Positions 44,874-53,740 of a DNA stretch of 64,000 bases are shown here, piece after piece. The position numbers and the translations under genes were made by a program. Every line of letters begins with the position of its first letter. Position 1 is the first letter of the stretch. Source of the DNA: Clostridia bacterium (GTDB lineage Bacteria > Bacillota > Clostridia > UBA1381 > UBA9506); assembly GCA_017549205.1 (NCBI GenBank), contig JAFYVH010000002.1, positions 1 to 64,000 on the forward strand, given 5' to 3'. The notes beneath the pieces were generated by a model, which was not told the origin of the DNA, ran no database searches, and saw only the letters and a list, made by a program, of their open reading frames with translations.

Positions 44874-46934
44874 TTATTCCTTAGCGCTCTCTTCAATAAT
44901 TTTTTTAGCAACATGCTCAGGGGCCTGTTCATAGGCGCAGAATTCAAAAGAGAAACTTCCGCGACCCTGGGTCATTGACCGCAGGTCTGTTGCAAATTTA
45001 GCCATTTCAGCCATGGGAACATCGGCTGTGATGGTAACATTGCCGCCGGGCTGCGGGTCGCTGCCCAGAACACGACCACGACGCTTGTTGATGTCACCCA
45101 TAACATCGCCCATGTTTGCATTGGGGATGGTGACGGTCAAAGTGCCGATGGGCTCTAACAAAACAGGAGAAGCTTGCGCTAAACCGGCTTTGTATGCTAA
45201 GTTTGCAGCCATTTTAAAGGCCATTTCAGAAGAGTCAACACTGTGATAAGAGCCGTCATAGAGTGTGGCCTTTAAGCCCACAACGGGGTAACCTGCCAAA
45301 ACACCATGCACCATACTGTCACGAAGACCTTTTTCAACAGCGGGGAAGAAGTTCTTGGGAACAGCGCCGCCAAAAACCTTTTCCTCAAAGACTAAGTCTT
45401 CAGCATCGGTGGGCTCAAATTCAATCCAGACATGACCATACTGACCATGACCGCCGGATTGCTTTTTATGTTTGCCTTCCGCTTTTACAGCCTTGCGAAT
45501 GGTTTCGCGATAGGGTACTTTCGGCTCGGCCAGTTCAACATCAACGCTATACTTTGCCTTTAATTTGCTGACAATAACTTCAATGTGCTGTTCACCAATG
45601 CCGCTGATTACCTGCTGGTGTGTTTCAGCATTGTTTTCCAAGCTGATGGTTTTGTCTTCTTCCATCATCTTATGTAAGCCGGCGCTGATTTTTTCTTCAT
45701 CGCCTTTTGCTTTCGGCATAACAGCCATGCTGATAACCGGAGCAGGAAATTCGATTGCTTCAAAAGTAACGGCATTTGCTTTATCACACAAACTGTCACC
45801 AGTAGATGTTACTGTCAGCTTCGGAACAGCACCAATGTCACCGGCGCAAATGGCGTCAGCCTCAATTTGCTTTTTGCCGCGCATAAAATAAATGCGACCA
45901 ATTTTTTCTTCTGCCTTTTTGTTGGCGTTATAAACAACGGAATCCTTCTTTAAAGTGCCGCGATATACACGGATAAAGGACAAACGACCAATAAAGGGGT
46001 CGGCAATGGTTTTAAAGCATTGTGCAGCCAAAGGACCTGCAGCGTCAGCTTTAATTTCAACAGGCTCGCCACCGGCGTTTTCAGCAACTTTATCAAAGGA
46101 ATCCGGGCCGGGCATGTATTTCATGATAGCATCAAGGAGCAGGCGAGTTCCCTGATTTTTAATGGCACTGCCACAAAGCACGGGAACAATGTCACGACTC
46201 ACGGTGCCGTATTTTAAGCCCTTGTGAATTTCTTCAGCTGTAAATTCTTCACCGTCAAAATATTTTGTCATTAAGTCGTCGTCAGTTTCGGCAACCGCCT
46301 CCATAATCATGTCACGAACAGGGGCGATTTCGTCCATCATGCCATCAGGAATAGGACCATCAACAATTTTATCGCCATCCCAACGACGAGCAATCATATC
46401 AACAACATTCACAAAGCCTTCTACCTGATCACCGTTTTTAATGGGTACAAAGAAAGGCGCAATCTTTTTGCCAAATTTTTCTTTCAGTTCATTTAAAACC
46501 TTGTGATAATCGGCTTTTTCATCGTCCATCTTGTTTATAAAAATCATAAGGGGCATGCCCTTTTTCTCGCAAAGATCCCAAGCCTTTTCAGCACCAACGC
46601 TAACGCCGGATTTACCGCTGACAACCAAAAGACCGCAATCTGCTGCCGCAACAGCCTCGGCTTGTTCACCCACAAAGTCAAAATATCCCGGGGTGTCAAT
46701 CATGTTGATTTTTCCGTCTCCCCATTCTAACGGAAGCATGGAAGCGCCAATAGAACAGAGTCGTTTAATTTCTTCGGCATCATAATCGCTCACGGTGTTA
46801 CCTGCGGCGGTAGTGCCTAATCGTTCAGACGCGCCTGCACAAAACAGCATAGCCTCAACTAAAGAGGTCTTTCCTGCGCGTCCATGACCTAAGAGAACCA
46901 AATTTCTGAGTTTTGCTACCAGATAGTCTTTCAT
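44874..46934 (-). CDS. Elongation factor G paralogue (EF-G2 type)
   Basis: A 686-residue translational GTPase with all five EF-G domains. The P-loop is GHGRAGKTSL instead of the AHVDHGKTT of canonical EF-G, switch II is DTPGYFDF and G4 is NKMD. The second half has the domain III-V features KVPYRETI, SGGHGQYGHVWIEFEP and the C-terminal GRGSFSFEFCAYEQAP. This pattern marks the divergent second EF-G of many Clostridia and Thermus-like groups, not the main elongation factor, which would lie in the str operon. GGAGGG sets the start at 46934. It probably follows cca in one transcript. Confidence 0.9.
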   Translation of the reverse strand: MKDYLVAKLRNLVLLGHGRAGKTSLVEAMLFCAGASERLGTTAAGNTVSDYDAEEIKRLCSIGASMLPLEWGDGKINMIDTPGYFDFVGEQAEAVAAADCGLLVVSGKSGVSVGAEKAWDLCEKKGMPLMIFINKMDDEKADYHKVLNELKEKFGKKIAPFFVPIKNGDQVEGFVNVVDMIARRWDGDKIVDGPIPDGMMDEIAPVRDMIMEAVAETDDDLMTKYFDGEEFTAEEIHKGLKYGTVSRDIVPVLCGSAIKNQGTRLLLDAIMKYMPGPDSFDKVAENAGGEPVEIKADAAGPLAAQCFKTIADPFIGRLSFIRVYRGTLKKDSVVYNANKKAEEKIGRIYFMRGKKQIEADAICAGDIGAVPKLTVTSTGDSLCDKANAVTFEAIEFPAPVISMAVMPKAKGDEEKISAGLHKMMEEDKTISLENNAETHQQVISGIGEQHIEVIVSKLKAKYSVDVELAEPKVPYRETIRKAVKAEGKHKKQSGGHGQYGHVWIEFEPTDAEDLVFEEKVFGGAVPKNFFPAVEKGLRDSMVHGVLAGYPVVGLKATLYDGSYHSVDSSEMAFKMAANLAYKAGLAQASPVLLEPIGTLTVTIPNANMGDVMGDINKRRGRVLGSDPQPGGNVTITADVPMAEMAKFATDLRSMTQGRGSFSFEFCAYEQAPEHVAKKIIEESAKE

Positions 46935-47011
46935 TCTACTTCCCTCCATATTCTCATGCATCATGCATGTAAAAAATCCGTTTTGATTTATTTACCCTTA
47001 TAAAAGCGATT

Positions 47012-48349
47012 TTAATCAATTTTAATATGGCCGGCCTGTATTTTTTTTGTAAGCAGTTTTGTTTGGTTATCTTCTGGATGTTCTAATACATAATTTAAAG
47101 CCTGTTTCAAAACCTTTCCCACAGCGGGTCCTTCAAAACCCAACGCCATCACATCTTGACCGGAGATGGCCAAATCAGCCAGAGAGAGAGGATTGTTTTG
47201 GGCAATGATTTCATTGTAAATTTTTTCAATTTCATCATAGTAATGAAGAGTGTCTAAGAGTCGGTCAGGGTGTTGCCCCTTTGCATCGGCACGCATCAGC
47301 TCTAAAAGGGGCATAAAATACTTTGCACCAACCGTTGCGGCAAGTCGGCGGACCGAAGTTTTGGTTGCCGGTATGCGCCTATCGTGAAAACGAATTAAAC
47401 GAAGGACATCGTCTTTGGTGCGGTTATCAAAGCGCAGGCGCGCCAGAACTTGTTCTGCCAAAGTGACGCTGACGAGGTCGTGACCTTTAAAATGATCCTT
47501 TCCATCTGCGTCAGTGGTTTTTTTATCGGGTTTGCCGATGTCGTGAAGCAGGGCAGCCAGCCGGATTGTTAAATCCATTGGCGCATTACGCAGCACAGAG
47601 AGTGTGTGGTGCCCCACATCATAAATATGATAAATGGAGTTTTGCGCCACATAAAAGCAACGGTCTACCTCCGGTAAAATTAAAGAGAGCAATCCGGTTT
47701 CATGCAAAAGCTCTAGCATAGCCGGTCGGTCAGATAAAAGGATTTTCACCAGTTCATCCCGAATGCGCTCGGCGCTCACAGCAGAAATTAAAGAGGCTCT
47801 CTCTTTGATGGCCACTATAATCGCATCACAAACACTAAAGCCGGTTTGGGCTGCAAAGCGAATGGCACGAAGCATGCGCAGGGCATCTTCATCAAATCGA
47901 ACCAACGGGTCACCAACAGAGCGGATGAGATCATTTTTAATATCCTCCTGCCCGCCAAAGGGGTCAACAACGCCAATTTCGGGGTGATATGCAATGGCAT
48001 TCATAGTGAAATCCCGGCGTGATAAGTCCTCTGTAATGTCCTTTGTGAAAACAACGGCATCAGGTCGGCGGTGGTCCTCATAGCTGCCATCCACCCGAAA
48101 GGTTGTCACCTCAAACCCTGTTTTGTTCATCATCACAGTTACGGTGCCGTGCTTCAGTCCGGTGGGGATACATCGGGGAAAAAGTGCCATGGTTTGTTCC
48201 GGCGTTGCACCGGTGGCGATGTCCCAATCGGCAGGGGTTTTGCCACGAAGAGAGTCGCGAACACAACCGCCCACAATAAACGCCGGATATCCTGCTTTAT
48301 TTAAAGTTTGAATGATGCAAAAAACATCATTTGGTAATTGAATTTTCAT
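47012..48349 (-). CDS. cca: CCA tRNA nucleotidyltransferase (class II)
   Basis: This enzyme adds or repairs the 3' CCA of tRNAs. The 445-residue protein has the nucleotidyltransferase signature GGCVRDSLRGKTPADWDIAT, RRDFTMNAIAY, the RFDEDALRMLRAIRFA helix region and a C-terminal HD domain (LLHDIGKPD) typical of the bacterial class II group with added phosphohydrolase domain. AAGGAG supports the start. The promoter is consensus-like. Its window tRNA has an encoded CCA, so repair rather than synthesis is needed there. Confidence 0.94.
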   Translation of the reverse strand: MKIQLPNDVFCIIQTLNKAGYPAFIVGGCVRDSLRGKTPADWDIATGATPEQTMALFPRCIPTGLKHGTVTVMMNKTGFEVTTFRVDGSYEDHRRPDAVVFTKDITEDLSRRDFTMNAIAYHPEIGVVDPFGGQEDIKNDLIRSVGDPLVRFDEDALRMLRAIRFAAQTGFSVCDAIIVAIKERASLISAVSAERIRDELVKILLSDRPAMLELLHETGLLSLILPEVDRCFYVAQNSIYHIYDVGHHTLSVLRNAPMDLTIRLAALLHDIGKPDKKTTDADGKDHFKGHDLVSVTLAEQVLARLRFDNRTKDDVLRLIRFHDRRIPATKTSVRRLAATVGAKYFMPLLELMRADAKGQHPDRLLDTLHYYDEIEKIYNEIIAQNNPLSLADLAISGQDVMALGFEGPAVGKVLKQALNYVLEHPEDNQTKLLTKKIQAGHIKID

Positions 48350-48369
48350 GTTATAACTCCTTGGCTTAT

Positions 48370-48399
48370 ATTATATATTTTTTTTGCCATATCTGTCAA
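48370..48399 (-). promoter_or_regulatory. Promoter of cca
   Basis: On the minus strand TTGACA, 18 nt, TATAAT. Confidence 0.7.
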
Positions 48400-48524
48400 T
48401 AGTTCGTGAAATATTTAAAAATTTCTGTGCTATTTTAACAAAAAAACAATGAAAAGTTTTGTTATATTTCTTTTCCTATTTAATACTAATAAAAACATAT
48501 TTTTATAAAATGCTTAAAATAGCA

Positions 48525-48553
48525 TTGACAGAATGACAAAAAAAGTGTAAAAT
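48525..48553 (+). promoter_or_regulatory. Promoter of rny
   Basis: TTGACA and TAAAAT are 17 nt apart. A TTATCT/AGATAA hairpin lies in the leader. Confidence 0.7.
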
Positions 48554-48621
48554 AGTCTATATATTGTTATCTAAAACAGATAATAATTTGCAAATATATT
48601 TTTAAAAGGGAGGTACCGAAG

Positions 48622-50181
48622 ATAGATACTATCATCTACATAGTCGCTGTGATTGCATTGATATTAGTCGCCCTGGCTTCTTTAATTGCGTTCCGCCTGG
48701 GTGTTTCTCATAGAAAAAGAATAGCCGAGGCTGCGTTTGGAAGCGCAGAAGCAGAAGCTAAAGAAATCGTACAGCGCGCTAAAAAAGAAGGCGAAAGCAA
48801 AAAACGCGAACTGCTTTTAGAAGCAAAAGAAGAAAACCACAAGCAGCGTCAGGAGTTCGACCGCGAACTTAAAGAACGCAGAGGAGAACTGTCCCGACAG
48901 GAAAGAAGAATTCAGCAAAAAGAAGAAAATCTTGATAAAAAGCTGGAATCCATTGAAGCTAAGGAAGAAAGAATTCAGGCAAGAGAAAAAGAACTGGATC
49001 AACTTCGTGGCGAACTGGAAGAAGTCAAGAAAAAAGAACTGGTTGTTTTAGAGAAACTTTCCGGCCTTTCGGTTGAAGAGGCAAAAAACTTCTTGCTGAA
49101 AAATGTGGAAAGTGAAGTGCGTCATGAGGCAGCTCTTATGGTGAAGGAGATTGAAACCCAAGCCAAAGAAGAAGCCGAAAAGAATGCTAAAAACATTATT
49201 GCAGGTGCCATTCAGAAATGTGCGGCGGACCATGTGGCAGAAACAACTGTCAGCGTGGTGAACCTGCCCAATGATGAAATGAAGGGCCGCATTATCGGTC
49301 GTGAAGGCCGTAACATTCGTACCCTTGAAACCTTGACAGGTATCGATTTAATCATTGATGACACCCCCGAGGCAGTTATATTATCCGGCTTTGACCCTGT
49401 GCGCCGTGAAATTGCCCGTCTTTCATTGGAAAAGCTGATTGTTGACGGCCGTATTCACCCTGCACGGATTGAAGAAATGTATGAAAAAGCCAAAAAAGAG
49501 GTTGAAACCGAAATCAAGCAAGAGGGTGAAAATGCTGTTTTCGAAACAGGTGTGCATGGTCTTCATCCTGAAATTATGCGCTTGTTAGGTAAGCTTAAGT
49601 ACAGAACCAGCTATGGTCAGAATGTGCTGAAGCACTCCATTGAGGTTTCTCACCTTTCCGGTTTGATTGCCGGTGAACTGGGTGCCGATATCACTTTGGC
49701 AAAACGCGCCGGTTTGCTCCATGACTTAGGCAAAGCAGCTGACCACGAAATGGAAGGCTCACATGTTATGATTGGTGCAGACCTTGCCAAGAAATATAAA
49801 GAAGGTCCTGATGTGGTTCATGCCATTATGGCGCACCATGGTGATGTAGAGCCCAACTCACTGGTTGCTGTGATTGTGCAGGCAGCCGATGCTATTTCTG
49901 CAGCGCGTCCCGGAGCTCGTCGTGAGAACATTGAGTCATACATCAAGCGCCTTGAAAAATTGGAAGAGATTGCAAACTCTTTTGAGGGTGTTGAACGCTC
50001 CTTTGCCATTCAGGCCGGCCGTGAAATTCGTATCATGGTTAAGCCCGATGATATTAAGGATGAAGGCATCGTAATGGTTGCCAGAGACATCGTTAAGAAA
50101 ATTGAGAGTGAGCTTGAATATCCCGGTCAGATTAAGGTGAATGTCATTCGTGAGACAAGAGCCATTGACTATGCAAAATAA
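48622..50181 (+). CDS. rny: Ribonuclease Y
   Basis: RNase Y is the membrane-bound endonuclease that starts mRNA decay in Firmicutes. It has an N-terminal membrane helix, a long charged coiled coil (about residues 30-150), a KH domain ([15 protein letters not shown]) and an HD domain ([13 protein letters not shown]). The start is unusual. The first canonical codon is a GTG at 48649, but it lacks a ribosome site and would cut the membrane helix short. A strong AAAGGGAGGT ends eight bases before an ATA at 48622, which would give a full helix and a 519-residue protein. I list the ATA start; the codon choice is inferred. Confidence 0.93.
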   Translation: MDTIIYIVAVIALILVALASLIAFRLGVSHRKRIAEAAFGSAEAEAKEIVQRAKKEGESKKRELLLEAKEENHKQRQEFDRELKERRGELSRQERRIQQKEENLDKKLESIEAKEERIQAREKELDQLRGELEEVKKKELVVLEKLSGLSVEEAKNFLLKNVESEVRHEAALMVKEIETQAKEEAEKNAKNIIAGAIQKCAADHVAETTVSVVNLPNDEMKGRIIGREGRNIRTLETLTGIDLIIDDTPEAVILSGFDPVRREIARLSLEKLIVDGRIHPARIEEMYEKAKKEVETEIKQEGENAVFETGVHGLHPEIMRLLGKLKYRTSYGQNVLKHSIEVSHLSGLIAGELGADITLAKRAGLLHDLGKAADHEMEGSHVMIGADLAKKYKEGPDVVHAIMAHHGDVEPNSLVAVIVQAADAISAARPGARRENIESYIKRLEKLEEIANSFEGVERSFAIQAGREIRIMVKPDDIKDEGIVMVARDIVKKIESELEYPGQIKVNVIRETRAIDYAK

Positions 50182-50193
50182 CGAATTTGAAAG

Positions 50194-50218
50194 CGACGCC
50201 TTTTAGGCGTCGTTTTTT
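50194..50218 (+). terminator. Terminator of rny
   Basis: CGACGCC pairs with GGCGTCG around a 5-nt loop, then six T. Confidence 0.88.
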
Positions 50219-50234
50219 GTTGTTTTTATTTGCC

Positions 50235-50263
50235 TTGACAACCGTTTTGGCAAATGGTACAAT
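50235..50263 (+). promoter_or_regulatory. Promoter of the HprK-like gene
   Basis: TTGACA and TACAAT with a 17-nt spacer; the leader is under 20 nt. Confidence 0.7.
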
Positions 50264-50287
50264 GAAAAGGATTGGAGTGATTTGAGA

Positions 50288-51154
50288 ATGTCCCTTTTTT
50301 ACAAACTGGGTGGCATAACGCTGCAAACTGAAGATTATTTTGATGAAAAAGCAAAGCATGAGCTTTCTTTTTATGAAACAGAGCCTACCGAAAATCCTGA
50401 CATGCGCATTACCATGCATTTTAATTGTGAGGATATCGTGCTTCCCCCATGCACACTGGTGGCAGAGGTTAACAAACGGCATTGGTGCACAACGCCCGAT
50501 GGCGGATATCTCTTTTATGATAAAATCATTGAATATTCTGACAAGATTTTTAACTTAATGGTGACAGATGATGGCTTTCGCAATGTAGAGATTTGGCTTT
50601 GTCCCAAAGAACTTCTTAAGATAACACAGGACCGCAGGCCTTATTACATCATTCAAGAAATTTTGCGCTATGCTATTTTGTTGTATGATGGCTTGATTAT
50701 TCACTCTTCATCTTTGGCATATCAAAATCAAGGGCTGCTGTTTTCGGCGCCTTCCGGCACAGGCAAATCCACCCACACGGGTCTTTGGAAAAAATATGCG
50801 CCCGGCACTGAGATTGTCAATGACGACATGCCCATTATCTGCATAGAAGACGGCACGCCTTATCTATACGGAGCGCCCTGGAGCGGTAAAAGTGTGATTC
50901 ACAAAAATGTGCGGGTACCCCTTAAAGCGATTATTTTTCTTGAACGGGGCGAAACCTGCTCGTTGACAAAAATGGATAGCATTGAGGCTGTGTGGCGTAT
51001 GCTTGCAGCCGTTCGCAAGCCTGCCATTCCGCTGTTGGGCGAAAAGAATTTAGAACTTCTTTCCATCTTGCTTGAAACCCTACCGGCCTATCTTTTGAAG
51101 TGCGACATTTCGGAAGAAGCGGTTAAAACTGCCATGCAGGCCTTGGAACTGTAA
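50288..51154 (+). CDS. HprK/PEPCK-like P-loop protein of unknown function
   Basis: A 288-residue protein. The C-terminal half resembles the catalytic core of HPr kinase and ATP-dependent PEP carboxykinase: a P-loop SAPSGTGKSTHTGLW with K160, then NDDMPII and YGAPWSGK, which match the metal-binding Asp and following loop of that fold. The N-terminal half (1-130) has no HPr kinase signature. Such HprK-like proteins are common and often occur in peptide-modification or regulation loci, but no such neighbours are seen; it stands alone before feoAB. It lacks a recognisable HPr-binding motif, so it is probably not the true HPr kinase. A TTG at 50282 is an alternative start. Confidence 0.72.
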   Translation: MSLFYKLGGITLQTEDYFDEKAKHELSFYETEPTENPDMRITMHFNCEDIVLPPCTLVAEVNKRHWCTTPDGGYLFYDKIIEYSDKIFNLMVTDDGFRNVEIWLCPKELLKITQDRRPYYIIQEILRYAILLYDGLIIHSSSLAYQNQGLLFSAPSGTGKSTHTGLWKKYAPGTEIVNDDMPIICIEDGTPYLYGAPWSGKSVIHKNVRVPLKAIIFLERGETCSLTKMDSIEAVWRMLAAVRKPAIPLLGEKNLELLSILLETLPAYLLKCDISEEAVKTAMQALEL

Positions 51155-51173
51155 ACAGTATTAAATAATGTAA

Positions 51174-51206
51174 AACGGTTACAGCGAAAGCTGTAGCCGT
51201 TTTTTA
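51174..51206 (+). terminator. Terminator after the HprK-like gene
   Basis: AACGGTTACAGC and GCTGTAGCCGTT form a stem capped by a GAAA tetraloop, with six T. Confidence 0.9.
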
Positions 51207-51288
51207 TGTTCAAAACCCTTAACCCCGACACATCACACAACGAAAGAGAAAGCATATAATAAAGTGATGACATAATAAGTGAGGTAAA

Positions 51289-51519
51289 ATGATGAAAAAT
51301 CATACTTTATATAATACACCCGTAGGTGAAACGGTGCGCATTTGCAAGCTACATGCAAAAGGCACCATTCGCCGAAGACTTTTAGATATTGGACTGACCA
51401 AGGGGGCAAAAGCCACTTGTCTTTATCAAAGTCCCGCCGGCGACCCGAAGGCATATTTAATCCGGGGTGCTGTTATTGCTTTGCGGTCGGAACAATCACG
51501 ACAAATCGAAGTGAAATAG
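51289..51519 (+). CDS. feoA: Ferrous iron transport protein A
   Basis: A 76-residue SH3-like protein that partners FeoB in ferrous iron uptake. It begins with a short lead, then LYNTPVGETVRICKL, RRRLLDIGLTKGA and a final LRGAVIALR-like segment (LIRGAVIALRSEQ), the typical FeoA pattern. GTGAGG precedes the start; two consecutive ATG codons are both possible. A TATAAT lies at 51255 but has no clear -35, as expected for a regulated promoter; I could not make out a Fur box. Confidence 0.9.
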   Translation: MMKNHTLYNTPVGETVRICKLHAKGTIRRRLLDIGLTKGAKATCLYQSPAGDPKAYLIRGAVIALRSEQSRQIEVK

Positions 51520-51531
51520 GGAGGCGTTTTT

Positions 51532-53679
51532 ATGGGTTTGACAAACAATTCCACAGGCTCTTCGGCAAATGCCTTTGATTTGGATATTAAAAAAACTTCA
51601 CCAAATGATGTTGTTGTAGCTTTGGCAGGTAACCCCAATGTTGGAAAGAGTACGGTTTTTAACAGTTTGACCGGACTTAAGCAACACACAGGCAACTGGC
51701 CGGGGAAAACAGTAGGCAATGCTCAGGGACATTATACATATAGTGGTAAGACCTATACCCTTGTTGACATACCGGGGGCTTATTCTTTATCTGCCCATTC
51801 CGCCGAAGAGGAAATTGCCCGGGATTTTATATGCTTTGGCGGATCAGATGTAACGGTGGTGGTTTGTGATGCCACCTGCCTTTTGCGAAATTTAAATTTG
51901 GTTTTGCAAACCCTGGAAATTACAAATAAAGTCGTGGTTTGTGTTAATTTAATGGATGAGGCCAAACGGAAAAAAATAGAGATTAACTGCAAAAAACTTT
52001 CAAAAGAGCTTGGTGTTCCGGTTGTGGCAACCAGTGCAAGAGAGGGCAAGGGACTCAAAATTTTGACCGAGGCAATCAGCCGTGTAGCTGCGGCGAATGC
52101 CTTGCCCAAGGGATGCTGGGTGGTGTATCAGCCGGAAATAGAAGAGGCCATAGACATGGTTATGTCGTCTTTAAAAAATTTAAAAGCTCACATAAATCTC
52201 CGTTGGCTTTCCCTTCAATTATTAGACCTTGACGAAAGCTTGCGACATGCACTTATCAGCCATTTGGGGCAAGACCTGATGGCTATACCCAAAATTGCTG
52301 ATGCCATTAAAAAGGCTAAAGAGCATCTTGCGGCGAATGGTTTTGATGAGGTTAGGCTGCGAGATGCGGTGGTAGCCGATATTTATAAAAAGGCAGAGGC
52401 TATTTGCAAGGAGGCGGTTTTGTATTTAGATACAGAATATAATCGGCGTCAGCTTAAAATTGACCGGTTGGTAACAGGCAAGGCAACAGGGATTCCCATT
52501 ATGATTCTTTTGCTTTTATTCGTGTTGTGGTTAACCATCACCGGTGCCAACTATCCATCAGCCCTGTTATCCTCTGCTTTGTTCAAGTTGCAGGATTATC
52601 TGCTTGCGGGATTTGCGGCTGTAGACGTGCCCGCATGGCTTTATGAGCCTTTGGTTTTAGGTGTCTATCGTGTGCTTGCTTGGGTAGTTTCTGTCATGTT
52701 GCCGCCCATGGCAATTTTCTTTCCGCTATTTACCTTGCTGGAGGATTTGGGATATCTTCCCCGGGTGGCCTTTAATTTAGATGCCTGCTTTAAAAAATGT
52801 CATGCCTGCGGCAAACAGGCGCTGACCATGTGCATGGGCTTTGGGTGTAATGCAGCCGGTGTTGTAGGCTGTCGCATTATTGATTCGCCCAGAGAACGCA
52901 CGATTGCCATATTGACGAACTGTTTTGTGCCCTGCAATGGCCGTTTTCCCGGTTTGATTGCCATTATCACCATGTTTTTTGTTGCAAAAACGACCGGCAT
53001 AGTTGCTACGGTTTGGGCTACACTTTGCCTTGCATTTGTTATCTTATTAGGTATTGGCATGACATTTTTTGCTTCGTTCGTATTATCAAAAACGCTGTTT
53101 AAGGGCATACCCTCTGCCTTTACATTAGAACTGCCGCCCTATAGACGACCCCAGATAGGCAAGGTGATTGTTCGCTCGGTTTTTGACAGAACGCTGTTTG
53201 TTTTGGGGCGGGCTGTGGCTATGGCTGCTCCGGCAGGACTTGTCATTTATGTCATGGCAAACCTACAGATAGGCGGGCTCTCCCTGCTGGCTCATTGTGC
53301 TGATTTTTTAGACCCCTTTGCCCGACTTTTAGGTCTTGATGGCGTTATTTTGATGGCGTTTATTTTGGGGTTTCCTGCCAATGAAATTGTGATTCCCATT
53401 GCGGTTATGGCCTATATGTCTACGGGAGTTATAACGGAAATGGAAAGTCTTAATAGTTTGCAGATGGTGCTCCGAGCACAGGGCTGGACCTGGCTGACTG
53501 CGGCCTGTACCATAATTTTTTCTATGTTCCATTGGCCGTGCTCAACCACCTTAATCAGTATTAAAAAAGAAACGGGTAGTTTCTTTTTAACCGCTGTTGG
53601 CTTTCTTTTACCGACTCTTGTGGGTATGCTGCTTTGCTTTTTGCTGCGCAGCTTTGTACATATATTCATGGGATTATAA
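51532..53679 (+). CDS. feoB: Ferrous iron transport protein B
   Basis: FeoB is the GTPase-coupled ferrous iron channel in the cytoplasmic membrane. The 715-residue protein has an N-terminal G domain with GNPNVGKST (from residue 33), the G2 region with NWPGKTV, DIPGAYSL and NLMD, a helical spacer, and a membrane part with two gate domains and conserved cysteines (CHACGKQALTMCMGFGCNAAGVVGCRII, NCFVPCNGRFP). It begins 12 bases after feoA with GGGAGG. The unit fits an anaerobe living on ferrous iron. Confidence 0.96.
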   Translation: MGLTNNSTGSSANAFDLDIKKTSPNDVVVALAGNPNVGKSTVFNSLTGLKQHTGNWPGKTVGNAQGHYTYSGKTYTLVDIPGAYSLSAHSAEEEIARDFICFGGSDVTVVVCDATCLLRNLNLVLQTLEITNKVVVCVNLMDEAKRKKIEINCKKLSKELGVPVVATSAREGKGLKILTEAISRVAAANALPKGCWVVYQPEIEEAIDMVMSSLKNLKAHINLRWLSLQLLDLDESLRHALISHLGQDLMAIPKIADAIKKAKEHLAANGFDEVRLRDAVVADIYKKAEAICKEAVLYLDTEYNRRQLKIDRLVTGKATGIPIMILLLLFVLWLTITGANYPSALLSSALFKLQDYLLAGFAAVDVPAWLYEPLVLGVYRVLAWVVSVMLPPMAIFFPLFTLLEDLGYLPRVAFNLDACFKKCHACGKQALTMCMGFGCNAAGVVGCRIIDSPRERTIAILTNCFVPCNGRFPGLIAIITMFFVAKTTGIVATVWATLCLAFVILLGIGMTFFASFVLSKTLFKGIPSAFTLELPPYRRPQIGKVIVRSVFDRTLFVLGRAVAMAAPAGLVIYVMANLQIGGLSLLAHCADFLDPFARLLGLDGVILMAFILGFPANEIVIPIAVMAYMSTGVITEMESLNSLQMVLRAQGWTWLTAACTIIFSMFHWPCSTTLISIKKETGSFFLTAVGFLLPTLVGMLLCFLLRSFVHIFMGL

Positions 53680-53693
53680 ACTAGAACATAAAA

Positions 53694-53728
53694 AAGGCAG
53701 GATGTGTAAAATGTGCACATCCTGCCTT
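53694..53728. terminator. Terminator between feoB and the ApgM-type gene
   Basis: AGGCAGGATGTG-type 13-bp stem with a 9-nt loop. The T run is best for the minus-strand gene. Confidence 0.8.
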
Positions 53729-53740
53729 GGCTTTTAATCA

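Noticed and set aside
44874-46934. EF-G-like gene as the main elongation factor or a tetracycline resistance protein
   Set aside because: The P-loop GHGRAGKT is unlike canonical EF-G, and the domain III-V features are EF-G2 type, not TetM; str-operon neighbours are absent.
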